A DNA stretch of 7,138 bases from Victivallales bacterium (GTDB lineage: Bacteria; Verrucomicrobiota; Lentisphaeria; Oligosphaerales; Oligosphaeraceae). The notes beneath the pieces were generated by a model. That model saw nothing but the letters and a program-made list of their open reading frames with translations, was not told the DNA's origin and did no database searches. How positions within the stretch are numbered: the first letter of the stretch is position 1; every line of letters begins with the position of its first letter. This document shows positions 5,766 through 7,138 of the stretch, one piece after another. Location: contig CAAGGB010000096.1 of NCBI GenBank assembly GCA_900769285.1, positions 1 through 7,138 on the forward strand. Direction: 5' to 3'. The position numbers and the translations under genes are program-made.

Positions 5766-6800
5766 TCAGTTGGCGTCCTTGCGGTAGAGTCCCCAGTTCA
5801 TGCCACAGGGTCTGGCGTAGCCGCTTTTGGTGTGTCGGTTGAGCATGACGGGCTGCTGTGTCTTGTCGTCCCAGTAGCAGAGGGTAGCGGAGCCGCCGCC
5901 GTCGAAGCTGATGGCGTCGGAGGCGCCGGCGGCGCGGAAGAGCTTTTGCATGTCGGAGCCGTAGGCGCCGTCGCTCCAGCCGGGCTGTCGGCCGTCGATG
6001 GTGAGGAGGAAGAGGTATTTCTGGTCTTTGGAGTAGCCGGCGGCCATGCGCGGGTTGATGGCGCGGTCGTAGCCGCTGCAGGGTGTGTCCTTGCCGTCGC
6101 GGATGAGGAGACCGAAGCCGGTGTGGGCGAGCCAGACGTCGGGGAAGCGTTCGCGTGGGATGTCGTCGGTGATTTCGAGCTTGCCGGATTTCCAGACGAC
6201 GAAGATGGCGCGGTAGTGGTTGCGGTTGTCGCAGACGATGGTGCCGTCGGAGATTTCGATGCCGGAGGGGTCGCCGTACTTGTGGGTGTAGGGTGGCTGC
6301 CAGGGGGACCATGGCGCGGTGTTGGAGGCGACGATCATGTCGAGTCCGCGTCCGCCCTGGTCTTTGGGTGCGCGAGCGTGTTTCATGAAGTCGGCGGTGC
6401 GGACGCGGAGTGTGCGGATGATGCCGGTGGGGTGGTCGGGCATTTTCTGTCCCCAGTCCTTGTCGCGTCCGGTGCCGGTGAACTGGAGACCCTGGAGGGC
6501 GACGCGCATGAGGACGATTTTCATGAGCCGCGGGCCCTCGTGGAGCTGGCGCGTCTGCCAGGCGCCCTCGCTGGCGAGGCGGAAGACGCGGACGCCGGGT
6601 CGGAGCTCCACGGCCTTCTCCCAGTCCAGCTTGAGGGCGTCGAGGAGGACGGGCTGGTAGAGCGGCGCGGCCTCGCGGGCCGGCTCGGGCTTCAGGGCCG
6701 GCTTCGCGGGCTCCGCCGCCAAAACACCCATCCAGGACGCCAACGCCAGCACGGGCACCAGACGAAACAGCGCAGCACACTTCGACTTCTTGATGTTCAC
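5766..6800 (-). CDS. Secreted phosphodiester glycosidase family protein (NAGPA/DUF2233 domain)
   Basis: 344 residues from a GTG at 6800. The GTG is chosen because AGGAG (6808-6812) lies exactly 7 nt upstream; a longer frame would need a TTG at 6830 with no ribosome binding site and would put ten odd residues ahead of the signal peptide. From the GTG the protein has a basic start (NIKKSKC), a hydrophobic core (about LVPVLALASWMGVLA) and a cleavage site near LAA-EP, followed by an Ala/Pro/Lys linker. The NAGPA-like domain is shown by NPRMAAGYSKD (249-259), IDGRQPGWSDG (268-278) and AISFDGGGSATL (296-307), the family's core active-site region. The eukaryotic member removes GlcNAc from a mannose-6-phosphate diester in the Golgi; bacterial members are mostly uncharacterised and may act on envelope or host-derived phosphodiester sugars. 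The gene is divergent from tRNA-Val. Confidence 0.92.
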   Translation of the reverse strand: MNIKKSKCAALFRLVPVLALASWMGVLAAEPAKPALKPEPAREAAPLYQPVLLDALKLDWEKAVELRPGVRVFRLASEGAWQTRQLHEGPRLMKIVLMRVALQGLQFTGTGRDKDWGQKMPDHPTGIIRTLRVRTADFMKHARAPKDQGGRGLDMIVASNTAPWSPWQPPYTHKYGDPSGIEISDGTIVCDNRNHYRAIFVVWKSGKLEITDDIPRERFPDVWLAHTGFGLLIRDGKDTPCSGYDRAINPRMAAGYSKDQKYLFLLTIDGRQPGWSDGAYGSDMQKLFRAAGASDAISFDGGGSATLCYWDDKTQQPVMLNRHTKSGYARPCGMNWGLYRKDAN

Positions 6801-6807
6801 GGGACAG

Positions 6808-6812
6808 CTCCT
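6808..6812 (-). promoter_or_regulatory. Ribosome binding site that fixes the GTG start of the glycosidase gene
   Basis: AGGAG on the minus strand, 7 nt before the GTG at 6800. It decides between this start and the TTG 30 nt upstream, which has no comparable site. Confidence 0.8.
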
Positions 6813-6869
6813 GCTCAAAATAAGGCTCAACGGTCAGGGAAAAAGTGCGGCGGACGGGGATGTCGTCGC

Positions 6870-6897
6870 TTGCAATCCATAATTTATGGATTAACTT
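6870..6897 (+). promoter_or_regulatory. Weak promoter candidate for tRNA-Val
   Basis: TTGCAA (6870-6875), a 16-nt spacer and TAACTT (6892-6897) lie 18 nt before the mature tRNA 5' end. Matches are modest (four and three of six), but this is the only AT-rich segment close upstream. The dyad at 6874-6892 spans the spacer. Confidence 0.3.
6874..6892. promoter_or_regulatory. 19-bp perfect dyad, candidate operator
   Basis: AATCCATAATTTATGGATT is a perfect inverted repeat with 9-bp arms (6874-6882 and 6884-6892) around one central T. It lies between the divergent glycosidase and tRNA-Val genes, overlaps the -10 candidate of the first and the promoter spacer of the second, and is AT-rich in a GC-rich neighbourhood. 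Its size and symmetry fit a dimeric regulator's site. The regulator is unknown. Confidence 0.5.
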
Positions 6898-6909
6898 AAG
6901 GCTTGTCAA
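6881..6909 (-). promoter_or_regulatory. Promoter candidate for the glycosidase gene
   Basis: On the minus strand a perfect -35 TTGACA (6909-6904), a 17-nt spacer and TAAATT (6886-6881, four of six matches) form a sigma70-like promoter. The expected start near 6874 gives a leader of about 74 nt to the GTG. The -10 sits inside the 19-bp dyad. Confidence 0.55.
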
Positions 6910-6915
6910 CCACGA

Positions 6916-6992
6916 GCGCGCATAGTTCAGTTGGTTAGAACGCCATCTTCACACGGTGGAGGTCACTGGTTCGAGTCCAGTTGCGCGCACCA
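6916..6992 (+). tRNA. tRNA-Val (anticodon CAC)
   Basis: A complete 77-nt tRNA gene with encoded CCA. The acceptor stem is GCGCGCA (6916-6922) with TGCGCGC (6982-6988), then discriminator A and CCA. The D arm contains AGTTGGTTAGA. The anticodon arm reads CCATC-TTCACAC-GGTGG, with U33 before CAC, which decodes the valine codon GUG. The T arm is CTGG-TTCGAGT-CCAG. It stands alone, divergent from the glycosidase gene, and is followed within 10 nt by an intrinsic terminator, so it is a single-gene transcript. Confidence 0.97.
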
Positions 6993-7000
6993 TTCTTTTC

Positions 7001-7040
7001 AGCGTCCCCGAGCCTTTTGAGCTCGGGGACGCTTTTTTTT
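7001..7040 (+). terminator. Intrinsic terminator of tRNA-Val
   Basis: A perfect GC-rich stem, GCGTCCCCGAGC (7002-7013) with GCTCGGGGACGC (7021-7032), has a 7-nt loop CTTTTGA and is followed by eight T (7033-7040). It starts about 9 nt after the tRNA CCA end. Confidence 0.97.
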
Positions 7041-7138
7041 GCCCGGGGGGCGCTCCTCCGGGACTTGTTGCCCGGCACGCCCCGCCCTTCCGCGGGATTC
7101 GCCGCGCGGGGCGCGGGGCGGGGGGGGGGCGCCACCCG
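7041..7138. other. GC-rich non-coding end with G10 run
   Basis: No gene is supported. The stretch has very high GC, possible stems such as CCCCGCCC with GGGCGGGG, and a run of ten G at 7120-7129 following GGGG-rich blocks, so a G-quadruplex is possible on the plus strand. It resembles the hairpin cluster at the left end in style (for example TTCCGCGGG-type segments) but shares no long exact unit with it. It may be the start of another REP-like cluster cut by the window edge. Confidence 0.5.

Noticed and set aside
6801..6830. TTG at 6830 as the start of the glycosidase
   Set aside because: No ribosome binding site precedes it, while AGGAG stands 7 nt before the GTG at 6800, which also gives a clean signal peptide start.
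6935..7135. Minus-strand frame of 66 codons with WTRTSDLHRVKMAF at its end
   Set aside because: It is the antisense translation of the tRNA gene and its terminator, a well-known spurious product in annotations.

Overview
The window is GC-rich chromosomal DNA from a bacterium. Four of its five clear protein genes run on the minus strand as one block: a bS22/AURKAIP1-type ribosomal mini-protein, a secreted TPR protein, asparaginyl-tRNA synthetase (asnS), and a PurF-type phosphoribosyltransferase whose glutaminase half has lost its catalytic residues. The 'MGGFFG' type of PurF is one I associate with Bacteroidota and PVC-group genomes. Together with the AURKAIP1/COX24-type mini-protein, the high GC and the REP-like hairpin clusters, it suggests an uncultured Lentisphaerota, Kiritimatiellota or Verrucomicrobiota-like organism. 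This is an inference from memory of families, not a database result.

Layout from left to right. 1-200 is a cluster of consecutive GC-rich hairpins containing two identical 35-nt units 126 nt apart. 245-1720 (minus) is the PurF-like gene. 1721-1914 is a strongly C-rich (in the mRNA sense), G-poor spacer that looks like a Rho-utilisation region. 1915-3321 (minus) is asnS, preceded by an AT-rich promoter-like island at about 3400-3443. 3510-5297 (minus) is a TPR protein with a signal peptide, a 36-bp perfect palindrome embedded in frame just after the signal peptide, and a hexamer microsatellite (Pro-Thr) at its C terminus. 5382-5471 (minus) is the 29-residue bS22-like gene with its own promoter candidate. 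5657-5746 (minus) is a possible 29-codon hydrophobic small ORF. 5766-6800 (minus) is a secreted phosphodiester glycosidase (NAGPA/DUF2233) that starts with GTG. 6916-6992 (plus) is tRNA-Val(CAC), followed by a textbook intrinsic terminator. The right end (7041-7138) is GC-rich non-coding sequence with a run of ten G.

The minus-strand genes are mostly housekeeping (translation: bS22-like protein, AsnRS, tRNA-Val; purine-type chemistry: PurF-like) with two exported proteins of unknown substrate. The glycosidase gene and tRNA-Val diverge from a short region holding a 19-bp perfect dyad that overlaps both promoter candidates. I see no phage, transposase, CRISPR or defence genes and no clear new multi-gene system. 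The most interesting items are the glutaminase-dead PurF with intact Fe-S cysteines, the in-frame palindromic insertion in the TPR gene, and the shared dyad in the divergent promoter.
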